Part shown: in pieces, positions 26,063-37,961 of the stretch
How positions within the stretch are numbered: position 1 is the first letter of the stretch
Layout of the letters: each line of letters starts with the position of its first letter
DNA from: Talinum fruticosum
Taxonomy: Eukaryota; Streptophyta; Magnoliopsida; Caryophyllales; Talinaceae
Length of the DNA: 64,000 bases
Direction: 5' to 3'
NCBI GenBank assembly: GCA_021018815.1
Contig: JAITYX010000083.1
Coordinates: forward strand, 1,550,001 to 1,614,000
Made by a program: the position numbers and the translations under genes
The notes under the pieces: model-generated
What the model was told of the DNA's origin: nothing
Databases searched by the model: none
What the model saw: only the letters and a program-made list of their open reading frames with translations

Positions 26063-26871
26063 TTATAACTCATAGCGGTCATAGTAGTGTGACTTTACAT
26101 CTTCGCGAAACTGAGATCGAAGAGCCTCAACGACTTTTTCATCAACCTGAAACGCCTTGGTAAGAACATCATCGGAGATAGGCGGTACAGACCCGAACAC
26201 GGCGTTAGCAACCGTGATCAAACCCGGAGTTTGGCTAGCAAAGGCGGCATTAGCCACTGCTGGTTTGCTGCCGATGTTAAGTTGGAAGTGAATTAGGCCT
26301 TGAGGGAACACGAAGACATCACCCTTTTAAGAACCTTAGTGTAGAGCTTGCTGCCTCCGGCGTTGGAGGACACAAACCCAGCATATAGGGTTCCCTCTAA
26401 GACGGTAAACACTTCTGAGGCACGGGGATGCAAATGAGGCGGGTTCACCCCACCTACGGCAAAGTCTATGCGAGCTATGGTTATTCCGAGTGTGTTAACT
26501 GCTGGGAATATGGTCGAATTAATCATCATTGCTCGGGATCCTATCGGGTTGTTCGTGTCTCCCACCGTGTCAAAGCCTCTGTATAAGAAGTCGTTTGCTG
26601 TGACATCCTCTGGGTTCTTGCAGAAGAGTCCATTCACAAATACTGCATAACAAATTATATCATCATATACAGAAATTACAGGAGTGATTCTTATGCATTC
26701 CACCAAGAGGAGGGGCGAGAGAGAGAGAGAGAGAGACATACCACCAAGACGAGGATCGGATACACCAACACAGAAATCCTGAAGGGGACCAGGATCAGTA
26801 GCATTGGCCACATACAGAGCCAAGCTCATGGCAAAAGCCATCAGCATCATCCCTTTGATGGTCTTCTCCAT
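26063..26871 (-). pseudogene. Germin-like protein GLP-A, frameshifted
   Basis: Two exons (26871-26742 and 26642-26063), laid out as in the intact GLP-B. Exon 1 codes a signal peptide and the LQDFCVGVSDP segment. In exon 2 the T run at 26,325-26,328 has four T where GLP-B has five (read on +), so the frame shifts after residue 149. The product would stop at 159 aa, keeping the first metal box (PHLHPRASE) but losing the second-box histidine. Downstream of the shift the original frame stays open to YDRYEL and TAA. Everything else, including splice sites and TATA box, is intact, so this is either a very young pseudogene or a one-base assembly error. Confidence 0.85.
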
Positions 26872-26981
26872 TAGAGATCTCGCTAATTAAGCTTTGTAAG
26901 CAGCTAATTAATCAATAATTGGTTTCTTTGATTAAAGCTAACTCCTTATCACAATTTGCAGAAATAGCAGGAACAATGGGT

Positions 26982-26990
26982 CTATTTATA
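26982..26990 (-). promoter_or_regulatory. TATA box of GLP-A
   Basis: TATAAATAG on the minus strand, about 110 bp before the start codon. The same box occupies the equivalent place in four other GLP copies. Confidence 0.75.
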
Positions 26991-27286
26991 GCCCCTAAAA
27001 CATCATTTTCGACAAATATGTAATATTTTTCTTTGATAAAAGTCCACATTTTTCAATTACGTGTGATGCTAAGATCCGAGCTTGGCTGCTCTAATAATTT
27101 CTCAAATATGGAATTTCTACGTACTAATAATAATATCATTTTTTGCATGGATATTTTCAATTTGAGTTTGTCATGATAATAAGTAAGTCAAAGTCCACAT
27201 TTTTTGAATGGATATATAGCCTCCATAGAGGAAAAGTAGTGGTATTTTTTTGGTTTTACAATAAATATCGAAGTGTAATTGTGTTT

Positions 27287-27288
<2 letters not shown>

Positions 27289-27363
<75 letters not shown>
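27289..27363. repeat. (TA)n microsatellite
   Basis: About 37 TA units, starting exactly where the close similarity between the GLP-A and GLP-B upstream flanks ends. The 380 bp beyond it, up to the Copia LTR at 27,745, hold nothing I recognise. Confidence 0.95.
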
Positions 27364-27365
<2 letters not shown>

Positions 27366-27744
27366 GTAGTTGATGTATTATTATAAATATTAAATATACT
27401 AGAGTTGAGATGTATTGGTCCAAATTCGTTAGCACCAATCTCCTTCAAATATATGTATTTATTATTAGATCTTTTTTTAGAACTATCTCATAGGTCCTAC
27501 TCGATTAATTTAGAATTTGAACATATTATAACAATATGATTACTCACTATATATAAAATAAACAAATTTTGATTGTATATGTAATAACGAAATTAAATAC
27601 CAAAATAATGAAACACACAATTATTAATTTCTTCTCAAAATAGTGCCTTAAATTTGTCAACCTTTCTCGCCTTCTCGGTGCTATTGAATTGAATCGTAGA
27701 TGATTACTTCTCGTAAATGAAATTTTTGATGAAAAAAAACAATG

Positions 27745-28257
27745 TGTTAGGAATTTTGCCCCACTCTAAAACTCACTTTGAATATGAAATTTAGAACAAA
27801 TATGCGGAAGCGATTTAGGATAACAAAAACAATATCATGAAATTAGATGGAGATAAAAAAACAGGAGCGAAACAAAAATTTAATGTGGAAAACCTAAATC
27901 GGGAAAAATCACGAACGACACAAGCACAATGATTTCACTATTATGAGATAGTACAAGAACAATCTCAAATCCACATATCTTCCTAAACGTGAGATATCTC
28001 AATCTCACAACACTCTTCTCACAATAACTCGCTTGTTGTTTATAATGAAGGTCAACCCTCCTTTAAATAGGAAACAAACCTTAATAACAACCTCCCAACA
28101 TAATATCCTGAACCTATCAAAACTCTTACTCCTTATTCTAATAGGTAACAATTATCTAATACACATAGGAAGAAAACTCTTATCTAAATACAATTAGATT
28201 TAGGATACCTAATTCTATAAGGAAACAATCTTTCCTAAAACTTGAGATTTTGGGACA
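27745..28257 (-). mobile_element. LTR of an older Copia-type element
   Basis: About 513 bp beginning TGTCCCAAAATC and ending CCTAACA on the minus strand. Just upstream on that strand (28,262-28,285) is a purine-rich AAGGTGGAGATTATTGGG, the usual tract before a Copia 3' LTR, which fixes orientation. No matching second LTR was found; the 5' end of the element is lost. Confidence 0.65.
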
Positions 28258-28929
28258 CCCACCCAATAATCTCCACCTTCGACCAAAATCCCGAAATCCC
28301 AAAAACATGCTTGTCACCTTCAACGTACCTCTTTTCCCGAGAAATGGCAACCCGGAGGGCTCCACGCCGAAAGACAATCACAAGTTATTGCCATCCATTA
28401 AATCCAAGCTCCCCTTGGGCTTAGCTAAAGAAATCATCTCCATCAATCCCTCTTCTTGACATGATCCAACCACATATCAAACAAATGAATCAATCCATCA
28501 CCCGTAGTTATACTTGAAACCGCAAAACCTGCAGTTGAACCTTGAAGGATGTAGAGATCTCTGCGTCTTAAACTCTTCAACAACACCTTAGAACCCTTGG
28601 ACACCTTCAAGACTGCACCTTCAGCCAAATACCTTAGCCTTTTAGGTTCAAGAGCACCTAACGAGATCGGATTGCATTTTATACCAGGAACACATCGGAC
28701 CTTAGTTAAAGTCTTCACGACATTGTCATGAGTTTTAATATGAACTGTACCAATTCCAACAACTCAGCATTGGGCATTATTTCCCAAGTTAACAATAACA
28801 TAATCAACAATATCATATGTGGAAAACAAATCTTTGTTAGCACAAACATGAAAAGTACATCCATAATCAAAAACTCATTCGGAATCACTTCCTTTTTAAT
28901 GAGAAGTAAGTAAAACATTATCATTTGAC
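28258..28929 (-). pseudogene. Copia protease / pre-integrase fragment
   Basis: The minus strand reads VPGIKCNPISLGALE, AEGAVLKVSKGSKVLLK and DLYILQGST, the stretch between protease and integrase in Copia polyproteins. Upstream, interrupted by stops, is a protease-like YGCTFHVCANKDLFSTYD. Integrase, RT and RNase H are missing: this fragment is almost directly joined to the 3' LTR, so a large internal deletion has occurred. Confidence 0.75.
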
Positions 28930-29558
28930 TAGGGATGGCAGTGGGTCTCGGACCCGACCTGCACTCGACCCATTTAATCGGGTTTGGGTCCAATAAATTT
29001 GGACTCGGTGAGTCCGGGTCGAGTCCGGGTCTAACTGTCTCGGATTCGGGTCCGGGTGCGGGTCCGGGTCCAAGTCTAAAAATTAAGACCCGGACCCGAC
29101 CCGAGACCCGTTTAAGACCCGAACACAAATTTTATTTTTTAAAAAATTGTGTTTACCTTTGATGGTCTTTTTGTTGTTAAGCTTTGATGGACTTTGGACT
29201 TTGTAGTGTTAAACTTTGATGGACTTTGTGTTTAATATATTGGTGTATTTGGTTTATAAGAACTAAGTATTTGGTTTGTATAATAGGTTGGTTGATAGAT
29301 AGGCTAATATGATGTTAAAGAGGTTATATGCAAGCAAAATTGCTCAAAAATTTACAATAATATTAAATAAGGCACAAAATACCGATTTTTAAACTCATTT
29401 ATGATAAAAATACACCGGACTCGTTTAAGACCCGTGGACCCGCCAGGTCCGGGTCCATATTTTACTGAACCCGCTGGGTCCGGGTCGAGTCCGGGTCCGA
29501 GACCGAAAAAGTTAAATGGAGTCCGGGTCCGGTCGGACTCGACCCATTGCCATCCCTA
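28930..29558. mobile_element. hAT non-autonomous element 1 (629 bp)
   Basis: Starts TAGGGATGGCA and ends with its inverse (TGCCATCCCTA). Both subterminal regions are packed with GGACCCG/GGGTCCG motifs. Its 8-bp duplications are CATTTGAC (28,922-28,929) and CATCCGAC, the latter split by the next element (29,559-29,562 plus 30,218-30,221); they agree at six of eight positions. It lies inside the Copia fragment. Confidence 0.85.
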
Positions 29559-29562
29559 CATC

Positions 29563-30209
29563 TAGGGATGGCAGTGGGTCCTAGACCCGACCCGGACCCG
29601 CCGGACCCGACCCATTTAATCGAGTCCGGGTCTAAAAATTTAGACCCGATGGGTCCGGGTTGGGTCCGGGTCTAACTGTCCCGGATCCGGGTCTCAAAAA
29701 TAAGACCTAGACTCGACCCGAGACCCGCTTAAGACCCGATCACTAATTTTATTTTTTTAAAAATTCTAACAACGAGTATTCATACAAATTTGGACCCGAT
29801 ACAATTTGGAAACCCTTCCCACAATTTGTTGTTAAGTTTTGATGGACTTTGAACTTTATGGTGTCAAACTTTGATGAACTCTGTGTTTAATATATTGGTG
29901 TATTTAGTTTGTATGAACTAAGTTTTTGGTTTGTACAATAGGTTGGTTGATAGATAGGTTAGTATAATACTAAAGAGGTTATATGTAACAAAATTACTTG
30001 TAAATTTACAATAATATTAAAATAGGACACAAAATACCGATTTTTAAACTCATTTATGATAAAAATATACTAAACCCGTTTAAGACCCGTGGACCCGCCG
30101 GGTCCTGGTCCAAATTTTACAGACCCACCGAGTCCGGGTCGGGTCCGGGTCCAAGTTTTAAAGTTAAATGGGTCCGGGTCCAGTCGGACCCGACCCATTG
30201 CCATCCCTA
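29563..30209. mobile_element. hAT non-autonomous element 2 (647 bp), nested
   Basis: Same ends and subterminal motifs as element 1. A perfect 8-bp duplication CCTACATC flanks it (29,555-29,562 and 30,210-30,217). The left copy overlaps the last four bases of element 1, so element 2 inserted across the edge of element 1 and is younger. Confidence 0.92.
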
Positions 30210-30217
30210 CCTACATC

Positions 30218-30480
30218 CGACTCATCATCGCAAGAGCAAAACCAACCTCACCCATATTCTTAGAGTTTTTCTCTTTCTCCTTACCTTTAAAGTCTTATGT
30301 TTTAAACACTGGGATTTCTTATGTCCAGGTTTCTTAGAAAAGTAACAATCTCCCTCAAACTTGTACTTACAACCATTCATAGTACTACCCCTTACCGACA
30401 AGCCTTCAACTCTTTCATTAGAACACACTCTTTGCTGGTGGTTGAGAGTGACTTGCTTCTCTCATTTATAAGATCCACAG
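30218..30480 (-). pseudogene. Copia gag zinc-knuckle fragment
   Basis: Minus strand reads CYFSKKPGHKKSQC, a CCHC zinc knuckle with the second Cys changed to Ser. It belongs to the same Copia fragment as 28,258-28,929 and was separated from the protease part by the two hAT insertions. The 5' boundary is indistinct. Confidence 0.6.
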
Positions 30481-31215
30481 TAGATCCGGGTTAGGGTGAG
30501 ACATTGGTTTATTTGTTTAAGAAATTCTTTAACTTTCGCATCGGTTTGTCTTTTGTTCTTTTATGCATGTTTGTAGAGGGGGAAATAGATTTACTCACTC
30601 AATTGCCCACCTCCAACCTTATGATCCTGTTGTAAGATCATATGTGGGGGATAATCCTGAGTAGATTATTGAGTTGGCAGCTAATGATGTAATTCCTTAT
30701 GGGATTAATATAGATTAATATACACTCCCTTTTCTGTTAAAAAGAAATTAAAAAGCAGTGCTACTAAATGAAAACAGTTAGTTAAAGTGATATATATTAT
30801 GAAAAGGGAGGACTATCATTTAGTATTATAATACTTTGCTTTAAAATAATTTATTAATTCAAGTCAATATTTATTTACAGATTACATAATTCTCAAAAAT
30901 TGGGTAACCAAAGACAATAATACATCGCAAAAACTGAACGGTCAATGAATATAATAAAGACATAGGTATTATTTTATCAGATTTGAAACAATGACATTTA
31001 TTGCTTAATTTATTACATTACAAATCCAAAAATAAAACACATATTAAAACTTACAATAATTACCGAACATATACAATAAATCGTCCTTTTATTTAAATTT
31101 AATTTAAATACTTATAAACGCTTTAACAACTTAGGGACATTATAGTATCACTGAATAACCAAAATAATAATACAAGCATCTGCATGTGTCATGACGTATG
31201 ATGAACCTTCACTTA
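30481..31215. other. Intergenic DNA downstream of GLP-B
   Basis: No gene. About 30,755-30,850 is repeated at 32,985-33,090 on the other side of GLP-B. About 30,845 onward resembles the 3' flank of GLP-C (35,222-35,330). Confidence 0.5.
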
Positions 31216-32024
31216 TCACTCATAGCGGTCATAGTAGTGTGACTTTACATCTTCGCGAAACTGAGAGCGAAGAGCCTCAACGACTTTTTCATCAACCTGA
31301 AACGCCTTGGTAAGAACATCATCGGAGATAGGCGGTACAGACCCGAACACGGCGTTAGCAACCGTGATCAAACCCGGAGTTTGGCTAGCAAAGGCGGCAT
31401 TAGCCACTGCTGGTTTGCTGCCGATGTTAAGTTGGAAGTGAATTAGGCCTTGAGGGAACACGAAGATATCACCCTTTTTAAGAACCTTAGTGTAGAGCTT
31501 GCTGCCTCCGGCGTTGGAGGACACAAACCCAGCATATAGGGTTCCCTCTAAGACGGTAAACACTTCTGAGGCACGGGGATGCAAATGAGGCGGGTTCACC
31601 CCACCTACGGCAAAGTCTATGCGAGCTATGGTTATTCCGAGTGTGTTAACTGCTGGGAATATGGTCGAATTAATCATCATTGCTCGGGATCCTATCGGGT
31701 TGTTCGTGTCTCCCACTGTGTCAAAGCCTCTGTATAAGAAGTCGTTTGCTGTGACATCCTTTGGGTTCTTGCAGAAGAGTCCATTCACAAATACTGCATA
31801 ACAAATTATATCATCATATACAGAAATTACAGGAGTGATTCTTATGCATTCCACCAAGAGGAGGGGCGAGAGAGAGAGAGAGAGAGAGACATACCACCAA
31901 GACGAGGATCGGATACACCAACACAGAAATCCTGAAGGGGACCAGGATCAGTAGCATTGGCCACATACAGAGCCAAGCTCATGGCAAAAGCCATGAGCAT
32001 CATCCCTTTGATAGTCTTCTCCAT
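31216..32024 (-). CDS. Germin-like protein GLP-B, intact (235 aa)
   Basis: Secreted cupin of the germin-like family; members bind manganese in the cell wall and often have superoxide dismutase or oxalate oxidase activity. Exons 32024-31895 and 31793-31216, intron 101 nt with GT-AG ends and a CT-rich 5' part. The codon split at the junction gives LGVFVNG. Residues 1-25 are a signal peptide. C34 and C51 are the usual N-terminal disulfide pair. Box 1 (GGVNPPHLHPRASE) supplies ligands H113, H115 and E120, and box 2 (KGDIFVFPQGLIHF) supplies H162. NST at 85-87 is a likely N-glycosylation site. KGD replaces the RGD of some germins. Length is normal. LQDFCV and the two-exon layout suggest a subfamily-1-like member. 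Whether it has an enzyme activity cannot be judged from sequence. Confidence 0.93.
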
Positions 32025-32134
32025 TAGAGATCTCGCTAATTACGCTTTGTAAGCAGCTAATTAATCAATAATTGGTTTCTTTGATTAAAGCCGACTCCTT
32101 ATCACAATTTGCAGAAATAGCAGGAACATTGGGT

Positions 32135-32143
32135 CTATTTATA
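32135..32143 (-). promoter_or_regulatory. TATA box of GLP-B
   Basis: TATAAATAG on the minus strand, about 110 bp before the start codon, within an upstream flank nearly identical to that of GLP-A. Confidence 0.75.
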
Positions 32144-32891
32144 GCCCCTAAAACATCATTTTCGACAAATATGTAATATTTTTCTTTGATAAAAGTCCAC
32201 ATTTTTCAATTACGTGTGATGCTAAGATCCGAGCTTGGCTGCTCTAATAATTTCTCAAATATGGAATTTCTACGTACTAATAATAATATCATTTTTTGCA
32301 TGGATATTTTCAATTTGAATTTGTCATGATAATAAGTCAAAGTCCACATTTTTTGCATGGATATATCGCCTCCATAGAGGAAAAGTAGTGGTATTTTTTG
32401 GTTTTACAATAATTCGAAGTGTAATTGTGTTTGGATATTTACTTAAGGAAGAAAAATGGTTTATATGATATTTAATTATAATAAATATCTTCTTAAGGAG
32501 TTGAATATGACAAATGTAAAAGGATTTTCATTAATAGAGCACTTGACAAAGATTTGCTGCTTCAACATGAACGGTGGCCTGGTCCACTCATCCTCTTTTT
32601 CTCTCCGTGTGTTGATAATAGTCAATGCTGCTGGACTGCCACCATCGTCACCGGAAATATCTGGTAAATTGGTGGTTGACGCGGAGGAGAGAGAAAAGCT
32701 CACCCTTAATGAGAGTCACCATGCCTTGTGTTAGGCTTTTTAGATATTAGTTACTATAACTACATTCAACAGATACAATTGCTATAATAAATTATTTAAT
32801 GAAGTATTTAAAAACTATGGTTACTATAGTGTATTAAATGCTAATTTTAATGTATAATTTAAATTGTGGTACTTATTTAATTCTTAATGTA

Positions 32892-32892
<1 letters not shown>

Positions 32893-32964
<72 letters not shown>
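32893..32964. repeat. (AAT)n microsatellite
   Basis: About 24 uninterrupted AAT units. Confidence 0.97.
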
Positions 32965-32965
<1 letters not shown>

Positions 32966-34972
32966 TAAAAAGCACTCTTACAAGAAAATAAAATAATGCT
33001 ACTAAATGAGAATGGATTAGTTAAAGTAACATACATTATAAAAAGAGAGGAGTATCATTTAGTATTATAATACTTTGCTTAAAAATAATTTTAGAAAACT
33101 TAATATTTTTTCATACCAACATTTATAATATTTTATCATTACTAAGAGTAAAAGTTGGTTATTGAAGGCGAAAATAACTTCTGCTATTTATTCCATAATG
33201 TTATATGAATAATTTAAATAACATATAATATTTATTATATTTAATTAGTAATTTGATTTAACAAATTAAAAAATCATACAAAGTTTAACACAAATGCTTA
33301 CGAAGCAAGAGATATAATTAAATTTTATGCTGCATAAAGAGTAATACAACACACATAAAATTATATTCGCATAAAATTGGAATTAAATTCTTGATAATTG
33401 CATTTGCACAAAGTTGCATTATTTTGCTATCATTGACAATTTGAAAAAGTGTGTTTGTTGGATTTTATGGCGAATCTTCCAATCTTATAGATGCTATCTT
33501 ATTTTAAACGATCCTTGAAACGGTAGGTAAAATTGGATTTATTGCATGGATATAATTTTCCTTCATCAAACAATATAAACATAAATATGCACAAATCACA
33601 TCTTGTGATTTTTTATTTGAAAAATTACTTAGACAATAGTAAATAAGGGCAAAATCATAAAAAACTAAAATAATAATTTGGTAATATCTTATCATCAATT
33701 AACACCATATCTTGGCTTAGAAATATATCATCATTTATATTGTATACCATCTAAATTCTTGATACTGATCTTATTTTAATTTCTAATTGTCTCTTTCTGA
33801 CGATAATTGGTAGAAAATTAACATATTAATTCTAATTAGTATTTACAATGTCTTTAGCATATTAAATTCAGAGTTTATATAAGTCATTAATATAGGTGAT
33901 GCATTCAATTTATTAAATAGTTTTTGAAAAGAATAAATACTGTCTTATACTGAAAAACTAAATATTTAAAAAAAATCTAAACATTATTAATAAAAAGAAT
34001 GTGAAGTATGTGAACATAAAGAATAAACAATATATTAATTAGAATATAAAAAGTAAAATAAAATGGTTATATCACTGAAAATGTTGAAAATATGTAGACG
34101 AAATAGATACAGTATCTATTTAAAGAAGAAAATATATATTGACTGCCCGATAGCAACGTTCAATTTTGATAGTCTATCCTTTTGATGTCCTTTCATTCTT
34201 TTACCATTTGAAGAAACTAAGGACGGACCACAATTGGATATCTCACCTTTCAACCTGTTTATGTCATTCTCAATACATACATTTGAGTAGAAAGCCTTTT
34301 TGTGTGTCTTTGATTCAATTTTTCCTTGTATTTACTATAAAATACTCATATAAAATAATTTCGTAGACCAATTTTTTTTTTTTTTTTTTGTGTATCCAAA
34401 ATTCGTATATTTCAAACACTCATAAATTTAAGATTCAGTCTATAAAAAGTAAACTTGTATATTTCAAAACTCGTTGGCTACCTAAATTAAGTTTGCTATT
34501 AGCTCATCAAATGAATAATGTTGGCCGTAAAGTCTTTGAATCATGAAAATCGAAACACTCATTATATTAAATTTCAAATTCAATCCCGCCCCAGTATGTC
34601 TTATTGTATTATATTATACAGTTTGATTTGCTTCACCAATAAAAAATCGAAATTATAATTAATTTGTTTTATATAGTTAGCGTTTTCTACCAGCTAGATG
34701 GAGAACAAACAACATAAATAATTTTCAAGTATATTCTTTTTCTTCCAAAAGTTCATATTTTGAAAAGGAGAAATTAAATCAAATAAAGTTTGATTTTTCT
34801 ACTTACGTAAGTAATATTTTTATTTTGCATGTGCATGAATGTGTACGTCACTCAAAAGTATTCATTTTCAATAAATTTGTTTTCTGGAATCTCCTGGCCG
34901 CCTCTATGTTGTCTTACATAGGATTTTTTTTTCTTATCTTTATGATGTAAGATTCATACGTAACTTTCTTGT

Positions 34973-34976
<4 letters not shown>

Positions 34977-35065
<89 letters not shown>
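34977..35065. repeat. (TA)n microsatellite
   Basis: About 44 TA units in the 3' flank of GLP-C. The equivalent stretch is missing from the GLP-A flank. Confidence 0.97.
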
Positions 35066-35067
<2 letters not shown>

Positions 35068-35583
35068 TAAAAAATAATCGTCGACTTTTATGAATACTCC
35101 TTTCAAAATTGAATTATTAAAATTTAAAATTGAATTCATATATGTTACTTTTATGAATACTCCTTTCAAAGATTTTAAACAAACAAAGATCAAGCCTCTG
35201 TGTGTGAGTGAGGTACAAAAGTAAATTCAGTTATTAATATTCACGTCAATATATATTTACGGATTACATAGCTCTCAATAATTGGGTACCCAAAGATAAT
35301 AAGACATCGTAAAAATTGGGACATCAATGAATATGAAAACATGAATATTATTTTATTAGATTCGAAACACTGTCACTGATCGCTTAATTCATTATATTAC
35401 AAATTCAAAAGAAGAACGCATATTAAAACTTACAACAATTACCGAACACATATAACAAATCGTCCCTTATTCAAATTTAAATACATACTTATAAATACTT
35501 TAACGACTTGGGGACATTATAGTACAACTTAATAACCACAATAATACAAGCATTTGCATGTATCACGTATGATGAAGCTTCAT

Positions 35584-36429
35584 TTATAACTCATAGCGGT
35601 CATAGTGGTGTGATTTAACATCTTCGCGAAACTGAGAGCGAAGAGCCTCAATGATTTTTTCATCAACCTGAAACGCCTTGGTAAGAACATCATCGGAGAT
35701 TGGCGGTACAGACCCGAACACGGCATTAGCAACGGTGATCAAACCCGGAGTTTGGCTAGCAAAGGCGGCATTAGCCACTGCTGGTTTGCTGCCGATGTTA
35801 AGTTGGAAGTGAATTAGGCCTTGAGGGAACACGAAAATATCACCCTTTTAAGAACCTTAGTGTAGAGCTTGCTGCCTCCGGCATTGGAGGACACAAACCC
35901 AGCATATAGGGTTCCCTCTAAGACGGTAAACGCTTCTGAGGCACGGGGATGCAAATGAGGCGGGTTCACCCCACCTACGGCAAAGTCTATGCGGGCTATG
36001 GTTATTCCGAGTGTATTAACTGCTGGGAATATGGTCGAATTAATCATCATTGCTCGGGATCCTATCAGGTTGTTCGTGTCTCCCACCTTGTCAAAGCCTC
36101 TGTATAAGAAGTCGTTTGCTGTGACATCCTCTGGGTTCTTGCAGAAGAGTCCATTCACGAATACTGCATAACAAATTATATCATATCATATCATCATATA
36201 GAGAAATTACTGGAGAGTGAGTCTTATGCATTCCACCAAGACGAGAGAGGGGTAGCGAGAGAGAAAGAGAGAGAGAGAGAGAGAGATAGAGAGACATACC
36301 ACCAAGACGAGGATCGGATACACCAACACAGAAATCCTGAAGAGGACCAGGATCAGTAGCATTGGCCAGATACAGAGCCAAGCTCATGGCAAAAGCCATC
36401 AGCATCATCCCTTTGGTGGTCTTCTCCAT
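35584..36429 (-). pseudogene. Germin-like protein GLP-C, frameshifted
   Basis: Exons 36429-36300 and 36163-35584. Exon 1 and splice sites are intact. Exon 2 carries the same one-base loss as GLP-A: a T run of four at 35,846-35,849 where GLP-B has five. The frame therefore shifts just before the second metal box and would end after KVLKRVIFSCSLKA. Downstream the original frame is open to YDRYEL and stop, as in GLP-A. Its flanks are more diverged from A and B than A and B are from each other. As with GLP-A, a shared inherited mutation, gene conversion or a homopolymer error are all possible. Confidence 0.85.
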
Positions 36430-36538
36430 TAGAGATCTCGCTAATTAAGCTTTGTAAGCAGCTAATAATCAATAATTGGTTTCTTTGATTAATGCTCACT
36501 CCTTATCACAATTTGCAGAAATAGCAGGAACAATAGGT

Positions 36539-36547
36539 CTATTTATA
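36539..36547 (-). promoter_or_regulatory. TATA box of GLP-C
   Basis: TATAAATAG on the minus strand, about 110 bp upstream of the start codon. Confidence 0.75.
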
Positions 36548-37309
36548 GCCTCCAAAAACATCATTTTCAACAAATATGTAATATTTTTCTTAATTTGATT
36601 AAAAAGTCCACATTGTTCAATGACGTGGAATGCTAAGATCCGAGCTTGGCTGCCCTAATAATGCACCCTCTTGCTTGCGTGACGTACCTCATGCTGTCCT
36701 TCCTCGTTAAAATTTCTCAAAATATGGAATCTCTACGTACTATTCCATTAAAGTCTTAATTATATATTTTTCTGCATGGATATTTTCAATTCGAATTTGT
36801 CATCTTAAGTAAATTTATTGAATCAACCAATTAATTCTTGTCCCAATTATTGAAATTACCGTCTTAGATATATAGATACTACTTTTTAATTGTAAGTTAT
36901 TGACTTGTCAATATTTTAAATAGGAGGAGAAAGTGATGAGATCTATTATGATATTTTATCTGTTTTGTTTATTATTATTAGCATTTTGTTGTGATTGAAT
37001 CGAAGAAAGAGAGTTAATTTCACCGTATCGTTCTTCTATAATTAATAACTTATTATTTTGGAAGTATTATTTTTCTTATACAAATTTAACATTAATCTAA
37101 TTTTTAAAATGATATTCTTTATAATAGAATTAAAATCAAAATCTCATCAATGAAGATGAAATTCAAACTTCATCGAAGCTTGATCCATATGAAATGATCC
37201 ATTTATTTGAAGTATTTATATGGTGAACCAGGTTGGGCTATTTGGCGTGTATTTTCTTGGTTTCGTCCTTGACATGCAATGTGGGTAAAGCAGGTACAGT
37301 AGTAGGTAG
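36548..37309. other. GLP-C upstream DNA
   Basis: Related to the GLP-A and GLP-B promoters up to about 36,660, then unique AT-rich DNA. No gene seen. Confidence 0.5.
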
Positions 37310-37317
37310 GTGGCACT

Positions 37318-37953
37318 TAGACGTGGCAAAACCGACTCGAGCCGAACGGGTCAACCCGAACGACCCGAAACCCAAACCGAACCGACATCCGAAACATTTG
37401 AACCGATTTTGACCCGAAAACCGAAATGAACCAACCCGAAACTGAATCGACCCGAAATATAATTGAACCGATTACAACCCGAACCAAATCGACACTGAAC
37501 TCGAATAAAAGTGACCCAAAACCGAACCGACCCGAATTCAAATTTGACCCAACCCACATTTTTTTTGGTGGGTCTTTCGGGATAGACTTTTGTACTTGTA
37601 ATGGTATAATTTTGATCGAACTCAAATCATATTCAAAATGGTCCATACCAAGGGATCTTCAGTGGACTCGATAATATTGTATTGTATATGGTTAACTCGA
37701 AACCATACTCGAAATCTACCCGAACCGACATTGATCCAATTCGAACCGAAACCTACCCGAATTTGACCCGATCCGAACCGAACCCGAACCGAACCCGAAC
37801 CCGACCCGAACGAGATTGACCCGAAGTTGAACCGAACCGAAGTTGGCTCGAACCGAAACCGAACTAAACCCCGAACGAGATCGACCCGAACTTAACCCGA
37901 ACCAAACTTAACCCGAACCGAACCCAAACCAAATGACCCGATTACCGAGTCTA
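37318..37953. mobile_element. hAT-like element, ACCCGA-rich (636 bp)
   Basis: Flanked by a perfect 8-bp duplication GTGGCACT (37,310-37,317 and 37,954-37,961). Starts TAGACGTGGCAAAACCGAC; the right end is the inverse of TAGACTCGGTAATCGGGTC, so the inverted ends are imperfect. Both flanks of the interior consist of dozens of ACCCGA/AACCGA motifs. No transposase coding. Confidence 0.88.
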
Positions 37954-37961
37954 GTGGCACT

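Larger units (their letters stand above)
32144..35583. other. GLP-B upstream region and GLP-C 3' flank
   Basis: No gene recognised. The GLP-A-like flank ends at about 32,436. Around 32,524-32,610 is a segment (CACTTGACAAAGAT...GGTGGCCTGGTCCACT) that recurs upstream of other GLP copies at about 39,668, 51,915 and 52,447. From 33,100 to 34,100 I see only AT-rich sequence. About 34,140-34,880 is the duplicated GLP 3' flank. Confidence 0.5.

Noticed and set aside
31619..31801. 60-codon antisense frame that recurs in GLP-A, B and C
   Set aside because: Its recurrence reflects similarity of the sense exons. No independent evidence for an antisense gene.
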